A DNA stretch of 64,000 nt from Myrica gale (lineage: Eukaryota > Streptophyta > Magnoliopsida > Fagales > Myricaceae). The stretch covers positions 2,172,501-2,236,500 of the forward strand of contig OZ005617.1 in the NCBI GenBank assembly GCA_963930655.1. The letters run 5' to 3'. Positions within the stretch are counted from its first letter, which is position 1; each line of letters starts with the position of its first letter. The notes under the pieces are model-generated. The model saw only the letters and a program-made list of their open reading frames with translations. It ran no database searches and had not been told where the DNA came from. Made by a program: the position numbers and the translations under genes. Positions 23,311-42,810 of the stretch are shown here, one piece after another.

Positions 23311-25906
23311 TCAAATTTGGAAGCGATCTGTCATCAGTACGAAAGTTGTAACTGTCATGAATATGACAGCCAAAAAATTAACATGGGACTGATGCCCTGC
23401 ATTTCCTGGCCCGGGGAGTTCAAAGGGAAGGGCACACTCTTCTCCATTGAAAAGCACCTTTGACGGGAATCCATCACCATGTTGTATATCTATGCCGGGG
23501 GTGTGCTTTTTTGAGAATGATATTACCGATTGCTGCTTTCCGGGCACGCTCGGCTCATTCTTTTTAGTCCCATTGGTCTCTCCCATCAAGAAATTCAACC
23601 CCGGTAAGCCTTGGAAGAAGATGGTATTGTTGATCTCTGGCATGCTGGTACCATTGAAAGAGTAAACTCTTTCATAACCCGGAAAAGCATTTTTCATTTG
23701 GATCGCAGCGTACCAATCCTGAAAAGAAAAGTCGTCCCAGTTGAAGAGTGTGATCCGAGCTGTCCATCCTTTTCTGTAGTCGGTGTCAATATGCCAATTG
23801 ATGCTAACCCCGCAGTTATCTGGACAAGGTAATGGTTTTGGTATGGGATGGTGTTTGATATTGGCCCAGGCTTTTGCTTTCTCCGTTCTGTTTGCAAAAG
23901 GCACAAGAAGGGCTTCTGCAGGAAGAAGCATCGCGCGGGCATTCTGACTGCAAGTGTCTGATTCCTGACAACCGCAGGCGCAAGTGTTGCAAGGAATGAC
24001 ACTGTCATTGTAGTATGCTGAAAACGAGACACAACAACGAGCTTGCTTAACTTTTGGACGGGTAATGTTGCATACCACTTGCCAACTTGCAATAGCAGTA
24101 CTTGTAGCCTGAAGTCCACTAGGGTCCGGAAACTCGGTTGGATCAACTCTAATCGGAGGGCCACAACTGTATTGGGGATTGAGAACGCCATAGATACTCC
24201 ATTTCTGGGGTGGACTTAAAGCCGTCCGGTTCATGTCAGGAGGAAGCTTATAGACTTGTAGTTGGAAAATAGACCTTGCTTTGCTCTCGTCCATAATTTT
24301 GGGCAAGATGGTGCCGTTTCTGCAGCAATATGGTAATTTCCCAACTTTGGTATCATTAGCTAGATAGGGAGGGAGGTCAGCAATAACTGGCTTTTTTTCA
24401 CAGTTCATGACTTGAGAGAAGTCGAGGTCTTTGTAGTATTGGCCAGCGGGGCCATAAATGCACGCAGAACCATCCTTCTTGTGGGTGTAGGCTCCTCTCA
24501 TATTGTAAATGAACTCTCCTCTCATCCACTCCCAGGTCAAGTTCCAATGATCAAGACGGCCTAACGGGTGGTTGTTATCGATGGTCACTTGGGCGAGATA
24601 GCTGCTTGCATAAGCTTGGAGCACATCGTATGTGAAGGAGAGATCGCCATTCTGACGAGGCAAGAATTTGGTCCCTTGGATTTTTTTGGCCTTGAATGTC
24701 GGATCCCTTCGACAGCAGACAAGCATCACGCTTGACCCTGGAAAACAAATTTGCCAAAAGTTCAGAGATTCCCTAGCTCTAATGCATGCTAGCAATGAAC
24801 AACACTATAGAACATCGACTTTTCTATTTGAATGCATTCAAAAACCAGCTTTTTAGATGAAATGGAGTATTATAACACAATTCTCAATATCGTGTTTCCT
24901 GGACAAACCCCCCTGAATAAACCAGGAAAGTTAGTGAGCTGTATCTTTCCCTCCTGAGAATCCACTAGCAGAGGATCTTTTGCAAAGGTTTTCGAAATCC
25001 TAGAAAACTATATGTTTCTGGAAAATTTCCTAAAAGCTACAAACCTTCAAACTTGGCCTCATTATCTATCCATTTCCGATGCAATGATAGAAATATAGAG
25101 ATTTGAGTACAAACTAGCTGAGTGGTCGGGGGAAGGTTTCCATTTTTTTTTTTGTGGGTTTGAGTAATTGGTAAGACTGTAAGAGTATTATAAACAGATC
25201 AAATGTACATACGTTGTCACTGATATTAGATATATGTATTTAACGTTAAAATATATTTCATTCCCCAGCCTTTTTATGTGCATATTGCAGCAACTAGATA
25301 TGGAACTTAAAAGTGAACAAGCTTACCATGACGATGCGGTTTAGGACACTTGTACCCATCATTTTCAAGCCTAATTATCTTAGGCATCGGCACCCTTGGC
25401 GGCTTCACCCCAAACTGCGTTCCCGTGATCCCGATCCTCACCTGAATCTGCTCATAATCCCCGGCGGTCTCAATAGAGGTCTTCAAGTCCGCCATGGGAT
25501 ACCCCGCCAGGTACGTCCCATTCCCGACTGCCACTGGGAAATCAGTCGCGTGAACCAGAACTGCCCCACTCGCCGAAACCAGTATCTCCTTGTGCTGAAA
25601 CCCGATGAACATCTTCCACGCCTGCAGATCCTCCTCCCCAGCATTGAATATCACAGCCTCGGACTTAAAGGCCCAAGACTGTGCGCTCGCGTTCTTCAAG
25701 TGTGGGAACTCTTTCACTCGCGAAATGAACGTGTAAGAGAGGAAGATCCCATTGCAGTTGTCCTGCTCCGGCGGCGGGGCTACGGTCTCAACGTAGTCTT
25801 GTCCACGACAAAACTCAACTCTATAAGACACCACAATTAATAATAACGTTACGTAAACAGGCAATGCATGTTGCCTTGCAGCTCTCATTCCCCAGTTTGT
25901 TCTCAT
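23311..25906 (-). CDS. COBRA-like GPI-anchored protein (COBL7-11 subgroup)
   Basis: Two exons, 25906-25327 and 24737-23311, join in phase 1 to 668 residues. This is the length of the long COBRA-like subgroup, which has an extra N-terminal domain, rather than the roughly 450-residue COBRA group. A signal peptide (about residues 1-35) is followed by the cellulose-binding-like N-terminal part. The COBRA domain contains NLTWEWMRGEFIYNMRGAY and the diagnostic CCVS motif in ARCCVSFSAYYN, followed by CNTCACGC. N-glycosylation sites (NRT, NGT, NNT) are frequent. After PGNAGHQ the C-terminus becomes a hydrophobic GPI-addition signal. Family knowledge: these proteins sit on the outer plasma membrane and affect cellulose organisation and polar growth. 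Position between the TBC GAP and DDRGK suggests orthology to Arabidopsis COBL11, but subgroup members are hard to separate by eye. Confidence 0.93.
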
Positions 25907-27165
25907 GGTTTATGGAGTCGCTATAAAATTTGTGACTGCGTCTGTGTTTTCGGTTTTTTTTTTTCTTGCAAGTTTTTGGGTTGAGTTTTCTGAGGGTTTT
26001 GGGGATTGAGAAATAGAGCGGCAGCCGCGTGGGGACACGGCAAGGGAGGTGGATGGGGGTAAAGTCTGAGGAAAACCCTTAAACGACTGAAAGGAGAAAT
26101 GGTTATAAAAGAGAGAAGACATTGGGGAGACTGAGTCAGCTGAATTTTCTTCCGCAAGTTTTAGCGTGGGATTCGGAGGTGTTGCAGTTGGCGGTGCATT
26201 GCAGTGGAAAGTTGGCGGGTTTCTTCTGTAATGACAGTTTTGGAAGAGGTTGTAGGCTGGCAATTCGAGAGGGGACAAGGAGAGAGCATCGTTTGAAGTT
26301 GTTTTTTTTACTTTTTTTACTTTCTGTTTGAAGGCTGGAAAAGGCCTAAAATTGATGGGTTTGGGCTGTACTACGTGATAAGAACGAGATTGGTCAAGGG
26401 CTTAATAGGCTTAGGGCGTTATCCTCCCTTGAATCCTTGATCATCAGCTTCCATCCTCCAATACTCTTGCTCTCTGCTCCATGGAAAATTATTTGATTGT
26501 TGTTTTGGAGTGATTCAAAAAAATTTAATGAATTTATCAAAAAAATTTAAAATTCATTTAAGTTTGAGCAGTTAATATAATAGGTCACTCAGTCCAGCAT
26601 CGTTAAAATGATTAGACAGAAAAAAAAAATCGGCCAATCAGAACGCACCACGTGTCAACAAGTTTTAAATTAAAGCCCAACAATCAAAACCTACTGAATT
26701 CTCAAAATGGCATCAAAACTCGGTGACTAAATATAAATTTTCCCCATATATAAAGCCTAACCAAGTTAAGAGGAAACACCCCCTCAAAACAATATAAATA
26801 TAACATATGGTCTCGAATTGCTTTTCTTCATCATTTACGGGTCTTAAAGAACCTCTTTTCCCACTGATTCCAGGCTTTTCATTAGGCAAATAACATTACC
26901 CATTAAAATATCTTTTCAATGCATGACTGCACTTTAGGGCAAGAGGCCCAGCTCGCTTTTGGCAAAGCTCGGCATGATTTGTCTCTGAGCAGAAAATGGG
27001 TCATAACTATGGGCATTTCACATATTTGCATTTCCTCATAGAAAAAGGAAGTTGGTTGCTTTTGACGTAAAAACCATCTACACAATTGGATGAAGCCCGT
27101 TTACTTTTTTCACTATCCGCTTTGTGTCTACCATTGTATTCCTATGACATATATTCACTTGAGAG
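25907..27165. other. Promoter side of the COBRA-like gene and 3' side of DDRGK
   Basis: The leader and promoter of the COBRA-like gene occupy the left part, with a candidate minus-strand TATA around 26102-26110. The remainder is AT-rich and includes the DDRGK 3' UTR. No gene is recognised. Confidence 0.45.
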
Positions 27166-30100
27166 TCACCCGACAGTAGTCTCCACATTGGAGATTTCCT
27201 CAATGAACTCGGCTTTTGGTTCCAAGTCAATGAACTGGTTGGACTTACTAGCTAGGTGGGAGATGCTAACCCTACCCTGACGTTTAATATAATCAGCAAC
27301 GGCCTTCATTTCTTCCAGAGAGATGTATATGTATTTGCCTCTATCGTCCATGACACCGGAGAGTCGCCCTACAACAAAAACCAAATCCAACATTATATTC
27401 CCCAACAAGACAGATTCGTTGTCTCGATAGAATATAGTTCCATATCAGAAGATACATCCTGAAAAGAAGTGTGCCTTTAATTTATGAAACAGTTGGTACA
27501 TGGTAGATGACTTTCCTTTCCTTCCTTTGTATCTGTCAATGCAATCAGGTGGTTGGGAGATCTTTGACTAAATGGAGAAACAAAGGAGGAAAAACTGGGG
27601 GAGAGAAATTAGAAGAAAGAACAAAAAACCAGCTACTTGCATTACGCCAACTGAAACTTCATGTACTAGCACAGACAAATAACCTAAATGTGCAACTGAA
27701 ATCATAAGAACGGTATTGATTGACGATCCCCAATTAACAAAGACCAATGCAAAGTGCACAAACACCATACTAAGAAAAGGAGAATAAAAAAGACCAGGTC
27801 AGAGTGGGTAGAAGCAAAGGAAAGTCAATGATGGCACGGAAGATTTCTGAAGCAGGCTTAGATATAGATGTTTTCCATGACAGAAGACATCTTTGAGATG
27901 CTGAAATGAGAGAGTAGTTCAAGCATCTTAGTCTGAAAAAATTAAACAGAAAAATGAAACAATGAATGACATGCAATTGTTTGTTTGACGCAAGATCAAA
28001 GCAATACTGATTTTGAAGCAAGATAGTCAATACAAGGAAATGGGAAAATACACACCCATGCTTTCCAGGGAGATGATCCGATTGATACATTCCTGTGTCA
28101 AAAAGACATTGTATTGGAAAATTAGAAAGTTAAATTTTGCACATAACAAAGTAATGTGAAATACAAATACACAAGTCGTTTCTCGTGTTGACTGACAGTT
28201 ATATAAATATCAACGCACATTCTGTAAGAAGTGTAGACAAATACCATCATGGGTATATTAGTTGCTAAAGAAAATTCCCAAAAATTCATTTCTACAGTCA
28301 AGTAGAAACCTCATTTATTTCTGCATCTGGCAGCATAAAGGTGGAATGAAAGTCAAAGGATTAACAGCGAATACCTGAGTGCGTAGCTTGAATTCTGCAG
28401 CAAGATCTTCTAATGGAACACATTTGTGGTTCTGCAAGAACACATTAAAAAATTTGAAAAGGATAGGCAAATATGCAGCACAAATTTGGCTTGAAATATT
28501 CTTTAACATCAGTGACATATCTGTAGGAGTCGAAACATTCTTATTGCATATACTAGCAGATTTCTCCTATTCATCTTAGTACTTTTGATACTTGCCAAAT
28601 CCATTAAGTTATCCTGATTTCATATCTACTGGAACTAGTCATTAAACCACTACAATAATTGAAAAGACTCAGATTGATGGTGTACCACTTGCACGATTAT
28701 AGAATCATGCAATATAATGAAGAATATGATCTGTTAGTAACAGAGTCTATCAACTACAGTACTGAAAACCACCTTTATGTAGTCCACAAAATTGGAAAGC
28801 AAGTCCTGATTTCCATCTTGCACTTCGTTCTCTGTAGTTCCTTCAGCATCGACTGAAAAGTCTCCTTTCCACTTCTCAAACTCTAATGCAGCAGCTTCCT
28901 CCTCCCTGGCCTTACGAGCCTTTGCTTCTTCTTCCTATATGAACCATGGAAAAAATCTTTAGCAAGGCCTCCTACATGTGTACTTGTGCATACACGTGCA
29001 CACACCTAATATTCAACAACAACAAAAATCACCTACCAGCATACGGTCCTTTGCTTCGTGTTCCTCATCCTTCCTCCTCCGCGTTTCTGCATACCAGTCT
29101 TGTTTTGTTTGCCTCGACTCTCTTGCAGCTTGATCAGCCTTCAGAACCATCACATGGAACTCAGAACAGAAGAATTCTCATGATCCAAAAACAAAAATTG
29201 CAACAAAAAGTTCACACAAACCAAGGACCAAACCATCTTCGAACAGCTCTTCAACATATAAACTCTACAAGGCAGATACTTCCTACTTCTCCCGGAAGTT
29301 CATTCATTTCTGATGCTCACTAGTTGGGGAGAATATGAGAATTACTTGTGAATACGTGACCCATTTACATTAGACGCAAATTAAGAGAACAAAAAGATGC
29401 CTCTTGTTCTGAATTTAACACCGACAGTTAGATTTTCATCAGATATAAGCTTAATGGTCATGGCAAACAACAGTCCCTCGCCCATAACCACATTATTTAT
29501 GAAACAAAGACGATTAATCCTAGTGAAAACCATGAAAACAAATATAAATGTACCTGACGTTGTGCTTCCCGCTCTTGCCGTTTCTTTTCTTTTTTTGTTG
29601 ACGCTTTAGCCTCATTATTCTCATCCGCAACATCTTCATCATCACTTCCGTCAACATTATCTGCGTTTAAATGAATGGATGATTACATCAACTAGTGCAA
29701 TAGCAGTTTTTCCAACTTTCATCAGGAAGTCAAGGAATTCAAAATCAAAGTCCTACAGGAATATCTAGGATCAGCAAGAACCAAATAATGTGTGACATTG
29801 ACATCGATCATATGAAAGATATTTACACACCAAAGAGACAATAACAACGTACTGAAATAGAACCTAAATTATTAGTGAAGAGTCCAACCAATTCCAAGCT
29901 ACTCTGAGCCGTCATACACATCATAGAAGCTCAACACGGCCCAATAATTTCATATCCCAAGCCGTCATCTATATAGTTTTTGATTTAGATAAGCACTGTA
30001 TCTCGGGCTACAATCTCTGTCACATGACAGGCCAAACTATCTTTTCAATTACCCCTATCAATGTGCTTTACCTACCCCTCAAGTTTCTGGCACCTACATG

Positions 30101-30928
30101 AGCAAATAGAAAATACTAGACCTCTTAGGAGCAGTCTTTGGCCTCAAACTGTATAAAACCTTCCACAATGTCTATCCTGAATCCCATTTACTTTTACTTT
30201 TAACTTTTCATGTTTAGTTTGTTTCTTTTTTGGTCCTTGCCTTTCTTGCCCATGGGTCATTCTTACAACCCCAACATACTATTTCTTGACAGTCTAATAT
30301 GACACGCACTACAGCATTTATTGTATTCACAATTCAGTTCAATCCATTCATCCAATTACACAGAAGAAAACACTTGGAAATTTCATATAAATGAACTAAG
30401 ACCAAAAAACAAAAGACGATACCTTTTTCTCAGTTTCCAAAATGGAACTATAAGAAAAAGCCAATAAAAGCGGCATGTTACAAACCTTCTACACTTGCTG
30501 CTGCAGCTGATGATGTGCTAGCTCCAGCAGCCGGTCTCCGACGCATTCGACGAGTACCAGTAGCACGTACAACTGTTTCCCTCCGTGGAACCTAACTTCA
30601 CAAGTGGTTAAAAGATCAACTGACAACATAGAATGGAAAAGGAGAAAATCCAAACTATTCCGATATCTACTCTTTGTGAAAAAAAAAAAAATTGACCATT
30701 GTAGTCTAAAAGAAGTTTGACGAGGGGGACGAGGATTTTTTTTTGAGAGGGGACGAGGGAGGGAGAGAGAGGAATTAATGTGAAGAAGAAGAGGGAGCAG
30801 ACCTCAAGTTCTTCTCCATTTTCAGCAGGTGATGGTGCTCGAGCATCCTGACGGCGTTTCCATAGGTACAGTGGAATTAATGCAGCAACAAGAAGCATGG
30901 AGAGAATCGCAACAAAAAACTCCTCCAT
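27166..30928 (-). CDS. DDRGK1: DDRGK domain-containing protein 1 / UFBP1
   Basis: Eight coding exons join to 299 residues: 30928-30803, 30591-30486, 29660-29554, 29138-29037, 28934-28773, 28431-28375, 28092-28056 and 27368-27166. All have GT-AG borders. Residues 1-22 are a hydrophobic N-terminal anchor ([20 protein letters not shown]) followed by basic residues. The middle is a long charged helix rich in Lys, Glu and Arg ([14 protein letters not shown]). The C-terminal third is the DDRGK/PCI-like part, with [10 protein letters not shown] and [10 protein letters not shown]. Family knowledge: it is an ER-membrane protein that works with the UFM1 ligase UFL1 in ribosome UFMylation and ER stress control. 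A leader intron is likely (about 30943-31662), with the first untranslated exon near 31663-31790. Confidence 0.93.
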
Positions 30929-31662
30929 CTTTCAATCTCAGGCTGCCATTAGGAACATTACAGTGAGCCAATAGATAGACTGACATAAAATACAACACTG
31001 TCATTCCTTACGTGAAGAGATATGCAACGTACCAAACTGGGAAAACAATTCAACATCCAATCAGCATTTTTGTTCGAGATTGGAATAAATACTCAAATGG
31101 AGCTATGGCACATGCGATGCGACACAGAGAAAAGGAATACAATGTCAACGGTTTCTAAAAAAGTATAGCTAAGGGAATGATTCAAAAAATTCACACCACT
31201 TTTGGATTCGCAGAAAATAGCAGTAAAGATATCAAATCAAAGTAAAATTCTTCTCTTTTTCCTCTGGCACAAAGATCAAATCAAAAACCGTATTCCCTTA
31301 GCTATGCGCAAGACAACACAAAATCCTCAGCCAGTGAGTTGGGAGCTACGAACTTAACGTTTTGTTTTGTTTCAAAGAAAAATGCATGAAGAGAAGACAA
31401 ATTGGAGTTGTTAATCCCACAATTTCCGGCCGTAGAGAGCAAATACCCCGAATAGCGGAACGTAATAGAATCAGTCCAACCATCACTTGACCCGACCTCT
31501 CAATTTATCAGAGACCAGAGACAACAAGGAAAAAACATGGATTTTTTTAGTTCATTTTCTCTCCCTGAGTTTTCTCAGTAACCAAACATGGAGCTAGGGT
31601 TCCATAATTTTACCAGTAATTTTCCATTAAAATGTAAAGAAAGTGCAACTAGTAGAATGTAC

Positions 31663-33328
31663 CTCCAAATATTCACGGAGAAGGAAGTGAAAGTGTGACG
31701 GTTCTGGACGCTGAAGACGCTTTCAGAGGCAGAACATGCTGCAGAATGCCATGTCTTGTGAAAATCAAGGGGGGAAGAACAAGACAGAAACGACATCGTC
31801 TGTGGCTCTTTGTTTTCTTTTCTGCATCGTAACTCATCTGCTGACGTGGCTGCTTGACGGGGCTTTCATTTTGAATCATTCATTTTCATTTTGGGCCAAG
31901 TAATGCGGCTGCATGTCACGTGGGAGAAGTGCAAGGACGGCGATCAAGGGCACGTTGGTTCAGAAGAAAGAGTAGGATTTTAATAACTTTGCAAATCATT
32001 ATTATTATTATTATTATTATTATTACTAATAATATCCCATAAAATCATTTTTTATTATAATAAACATAAAAACTTTTGGAGATTAAGCACAACAAATTGA
32101 GTAGAGCCTAGTTTTATTGAATTTTATGAAAAAGTAGCAAAATATGTGTAAGAGATGTTACAAACTTTTGGGGTTTTAATGGGAATTGGTAATCTGAGGG
32201 AGGGCTAGGACTTCAGCTATGGAGAAATCAGGGTGATGTTCGTTTCGAAGGTTTTTGTAAGATTTGGAGAATTTTGTGAATTTTTAGGTGATATTAAAGT
32301 TGTATTTGCATAAAAATTGATGAGGTGTAAAAAAAGTAATGATGATGTTTAAAGTTGTTTTTTATATTTAAAATTTATTAATTTTTTTTATTAAAAACTG
32401 AATATTTAAAAATATTAAGAAATAAAAAACACAAAATAATCAGAAAACGACAAAAAAAAACATGCGGCGGCAGGGACAATGATCTCTGACTTACAGGCGA
32501 CTATATGTAAAAAAAATGAAAACAAAAACAAAAAATCCTAAACTTTGATTATAATATGCCGAACATAAAAAAAAAAAAAAAAAAAAAAGTAGGATTCTAT
32601 TCCTACTTTTTTTTTTGTTAAAACCGAACATTGATGCTGATGGAATCAAAGTAGGCCTCAACCTCCTTGTGGGAGTTAGCCATGAACTTGTTTTCAAGGC
32701 TAGCAAGGATGAAAACACATTGATGTGATGACACGATACTGTTCTGAGTTGGGGATTTGGGAATCAACGTCTCAAGCTACAAGACAAAATGATCCTAATA
32801 TTGGCCATAAAATGGGTCAAGCAAATAAGCAGAAAGCTCATGCAAAGGCCAAGCTTTTTGGTCATGGCAAAGGCCAAAGGTTAAGGAGGCCTCAATCTCT
32901 AACATGAAAAACTTGCTAGGGAAGCCATTAGAAACACCGGCCACCAAGACAGATAACCGTAACCGGCGGTACTATAATACTGCATTGCGAAAGTCCTTAC
33001 GTGCTCCTTCCATGATCACGGGGTTCAGAGCCAGAGCCAGAGCCCGCTGTAAATAGCTTCAAGATTTTGGCTGCATTCTCGGTAATTTGTATTTGCAATT
33101 TTCGAGAGAGAGAGACAGAGAGAGACTACAAAAGCAAAACGGAATTGCTCATTCCCACTTCCAAAGTTCCAACAGATGCCATTTCCAATGAAAAGCTGAG
33201 ACACCCCACATTATTGACAAAACTCACCACGTAATCACATCCACCATCCACCACCACTACCACTCATTCCTAATAGACTTGTATATTATTTCCGGCAAGT
33301 CTTCATTCCATTAACTATTGAAGTTTAA
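31663..33328. other. Intergenic between DDRGK1 promoter and THI4 3' end
   Basis: Contains the probable DDRGK leader exon at its left edge, an (ATT)n microsatellite at 31998-32024, a MITE-family fragment near 32231-32365, a poly-A run around 32567-32588 and the THI4 3' UTR at the right. No coding region is recognised. Confidence 0.5.
31998..32024. repeat. (ATT)n microsatellite
   Basis: Nine consecutive ATT units are visible. Confidence 0.95.
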
Positions 33329-39034
<5,706 letters not shown>

Positions 39035-39856
39035 TTATTCGCTTGTGGAGTGCCTGGAATTCCAGTATTTCTCAATTTCCTCGGCTGTTCTTCCAGGGAT
39101 TCTCCCGGCAATCAGAGACCATCTGTTTTACACCATCCGCATGCACGAGGACATGATAAAAGACTAAAAAGATTAAATGTTTGAAATTCTGTGTACTGTG
39201 TGTGCGTATGACAGTACTGTGTTCGCGTGAGAGAGAGAAAGATGGATGGCGTACCTCTCGCCCACAAGATTAAACATTATTATAATAAGCGTCTCTTCAT
39301 CTTCTGAGAACTGAAGCTTAGACTCTTGAATGTTATCCTCTGCATCATAAAATGCAAATCATGTGTGAATGAGAATACACGTGAGGTAGGCAGGCAATAT
39401 TTTTTCCCCAGAGAGCAAAAGAACATGTCGAGGAACGAGCTGGAAAAGCATTGCCAATCACAGACACAGTGCAAGATCTTTTTTCAACCAACTCAAGCAC
39501 TGAATCTAAAAGAGATTTATAAGCTGGACTCTTCCTCCAAAAGAAGAGTATAATGGGTAACCAAGCAATAGGTTGATGAATGAACAAATCAAAACACAGC
39601 AAAATTAGAGCCTTTATGCTTTATGGTAAAAGCAAAACTTCCATCAGAGAGAAGACAGAAGAGGAAGCAAAAGGATATAAACTGATCGCATGAGAGACAG
39701 GACAAAATAAGCTCCTATTAGCTTTAACATGACCTCTTAACTGTATTTTGAAAAAAAAATAGAAAAAGGCAACGACGTTGTTGGGCATTGGAAGTGTAGG
39801 TTACCTTCAGAGTCCACAACAGTGTCAGCAGAAGTAGAATGCTGTGAGTCAGCCAT
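39035..39856 (-). CDS. R3-MYB single-repeat protein (CAPRICE/TRIPTYCHON/ETC type)
   Basis: Three short exons, 39856-39805, 39339-39255 and 39122-39035, join in frame to 74 residues. No single ORF shows the gene; the splice sites (GAAG/gtaacc, gatgcag/AGG, GAGAG/gtacgc, aaacag/ATGG) reveal it. The product is one MYB R3 repeat with almost nothing else: [19 protein letters not shown], then [19 protein letters not shown], ending NSRHSTSE. Family knowledge: such proteins compete with R2R3-MYBs for bHLH partners and repress trichome initiation or anthocyanin synthesis, and move between cells. One oddity: the bHLH-contact signature L-x2-[RK]-x3-L-x6-L-x3-R has Ile in place of the Arg/Lys (codon ATA). 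The rest of the signature is intact. Confidence 0.9.
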
Positions 39857-42810
39857 ATTTTACACTCAGCAGGGAGCTAGAGAGGAGAAGACAATAATTA
39901 GAGTTATTGTAGGAAGAAGATAGATATGGGGAGGACTAGGTGCAGTGGAGGCGGTTAAATACTGGAAAAAAGAAGAACATTAATCCTACACAAGGTAGTG
40001 AAGAACGGAAGGTGGAAAAAAGAATGCAGTTGGTGTAGAATGTTAGTTGGAAAAGGACCCGGCCGGTGCATTTGGTCAGTGGCAGCAGTAACCTTGAATC
40101 GTGTGCAGAAAGATTATGTATGTGTTTTTTGTTCTTCCCAGGAGACCTTTTTGTTTGAGAGGCCTACTTTAAGACATTATTAATCGGTTTTTGGCTCCCT
40201 TTAATCCGTATTATGCAGCAGGAAAAAAGGGATAGGTTCCATACTTCAAGATTGGATTTGATGAAAGCCTAGTCGATTATTTTAGCAGAAATGTTGATCC
40301 AATATGCACTTTATCTGAACCTCCAAGGCTCCAACCTAATTTGAGTCTGGAACATATAGAAATAGTATTTTTATTTTTATTTTATTATAAAAATTAATTC
40401 ATTAAATTAAGAGGTTCAGTTCAAATACCTTAACTTAATTACACGTTCTAAAAAGCTAATCAAACCTTTCGTAGAAGCAGCGGACCAACCAACAAAAGGG
40501 TCAAAAGGTTATACCGAGACCCATAGAGAACAAATAACTCATAAAGAGTAGTATTACACAGAAATGACCAGCAGAAAAGAGAGGCGACGGCTGAGGGAGG
40601 TTGCAGAACCGGCCTCAGGAGAGGAATCGGCCAAGAGGAAAAATCGCTAGTGAGATACACGCTCGTCCATGGACTCAAGTGGGCCCACGCGCTGGCTGGC
40701 CGACATTGGGCAGGGCCTGAACAAACCGTCGGAAGTCGCGGAGGCCAACTGCAGTGCGCATGCTCTCAAAAAAAAAACACCACCGGAGCTCAAATAGTAT
40801 TCAACCCTTACGTAATCAGTTCTTCTGCTTAGTGATGATGGTGATGTACTTCAAAGATTTGCTCAGGAGTTTCGTTTCCTCTTGCACTACTCATTACATT
40901 TGCTATGCAATAATGAATTTCCCCGCATCCTTTATTCATCTTTCCCAATCATCACCAAATTATTATCTCCCTCGGTAGTTTTCTTTCGTTTTTTTGCTCA
41001 GGTTTGTACGTCTCGTTCTGCTTTGATCACTTCTCACATTGTGGTCTCATTATGCCCGCACCAACTACCTTCCCCAGACAATAGACATATGCAAGAACTT
41101 GGTATTCCCCGACAATTTAAGTGCCCTAAAACCAGCAAGAAATTAAGGGGGTCAAAGAAGTCATGCGCACCTTGATGCCTTGGGGCCCTCTAAGCATATC
41201 ATTATGTCCCCACGTTGGGTGGTGAATATAATTCCCCAAAAGTACTCAACTGTATGCCACAATCTCTTTTGTCCCTCGAAACAGGGACCGGGACCCACCC
41301 TCTGCTCTCCCTTTCTCTCGGAATTGTACCTGCAATTCGGTCCGAATTTCAGGGAATCCCCGTCCCACGACAATGGGTCCTAGATGAAGCATGCCGTTAA
41401 AGCAAACTTTTTTTTTTCAATTGGACATTTGTCATCTAATTTAGCTTCATAAAAGTAACACATATAAAGATCTGAAGAATCTGATATCATTCGAAGGCGA
41501 AATATTGACACTAAAATAATGAGTGTGTTTTTCAATCAACTTGGTGCAAGTCTTCTCAAATCTTAATCAACACATCGTATGACCAATAGAAGTTGGAAGG
41601 AATCTTAACTATCAGTGGATTATGAAGAAGTTGGAAGGAATCTTAACTATCAATGGATTATGAAGCTTCTCGTCTGTCCTTGATCTTGCTAGAGGCGGAA
41701 CGGCACATATGACAAGAAATAAACTTTTAACTTCTGCACGATATGTCAGAATTGTCTCAGCTCGAAAGGCTACCAGAAATCGGGTGAAAAAACGGAGTGC
41801 ATGCACCTATGATGAGCAATTGTTTATTTTTAACGTATGCTACTAGCTGTAGTAGACTAGATTGCCTTATAAAACTATGATATACTCTCATTTTCCCAAG
41901 AATTACGACAATTTTCCTCGTGTTGATTTTTATAGGGAAAATTACAATAATAAGTTGGACCGGGTTCGGAGGCACACGGATGACAAAACCGAACATTTCT
42001 CCGTTTTCTGATAAAACGAACAAAACCCTCAGTATATGTTGAATTCAGGGCACATATGTGAACCCCACTATCTCCGGGTTTCGACGGTTCATGCACAATC
42101 TGAAGAGTGGAAATCCATCTGCCGTGTGACTCGCCTCCCAGCAAACTGAATTCCAGCTTCGCCTACGAAGTTTGGAATCACCCATCGTATCTTGCAATTC
42201 TGATTCCCAACGACCAACAAAATGCATAACAAAAAGGCATGCAGGTCACCATTTGGTATAGGGCGTGTCCATTTCTATGCTTTTGTTGATTGCGCAGGAC
42301 CACCAACAAAATACATGAAACCCAGAATACAGTGTCACAAACTATAGGTACAGTGACATTCACTACCCCAAGCCCCGGAATAATGCCAACCAGGGGTTCA
42401 ATAATTCAAGAACATGCATTCAGAAATTCATGACCTGGTTCTCACACCTTCAAAGGGAGATCACCATCAACATACAACCCCCACCCAGAAATTGTCGCCC
42501 ATAGATACCATTAGCTACAATCAGCAATAGAAGCACAGCCAATATACACAAGATATAATGAGACGTATCATCAAATTTTTGACAAAGTGATCGTTATTAA
42601 GGACAAAGACACAAGCATGCATGTGTGTTCCATAATCATCCCACATTACACAGATACCAGATAACCAGAACAAAGCAGAAACAGGGAGAAGTAGATAACA
42701 CGCTAGAACCTTAAGTAACTATAAGGGTACGAGCACATTAGAAGACAGATAGCATGTCTGCCACCAACACAAGTGGGGATGAACCTTGCAGAGGTTTCAG
42801 TCGCTGAAGC
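39857..42810. other. Intergenic between R3-MYB and eIF1
   Basis: The left part is the R3-MYB promoter. A 38-bp tandem duplication lies at 41589-41664. Minus-strand ORFs near 41757-42144 have no recognisable domain. Nothing else is supported. Confidence 0.45.
41589..41664. repeat. 38-bp tandem duplication
   Basis: Two adjacent copies contain AGTTGGAAGGAATCTTAACT followed by ATCA-TGGATTATGA. One base differs in the compared part. Confidence 0.9.

Noticed and set aside
25313-25840. 175-codon plus-strand ORF
   Set aside because: It lies antisense to the first exon of the COBRA-like gene and has no recognisable domain.
33100-33328. Possible thiamin riboswitch in the THI4 3' region
   Set aside because: Plant TPP riboswitches are known in THIC rather than THI4, and I could not see the conserved riboswitch core here.
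41757-42144. Minus-strand ORFs of 88-89 codons
   Set aside because: They overlap in different frames, have no recognised domain, and show no supporting splice or start context.
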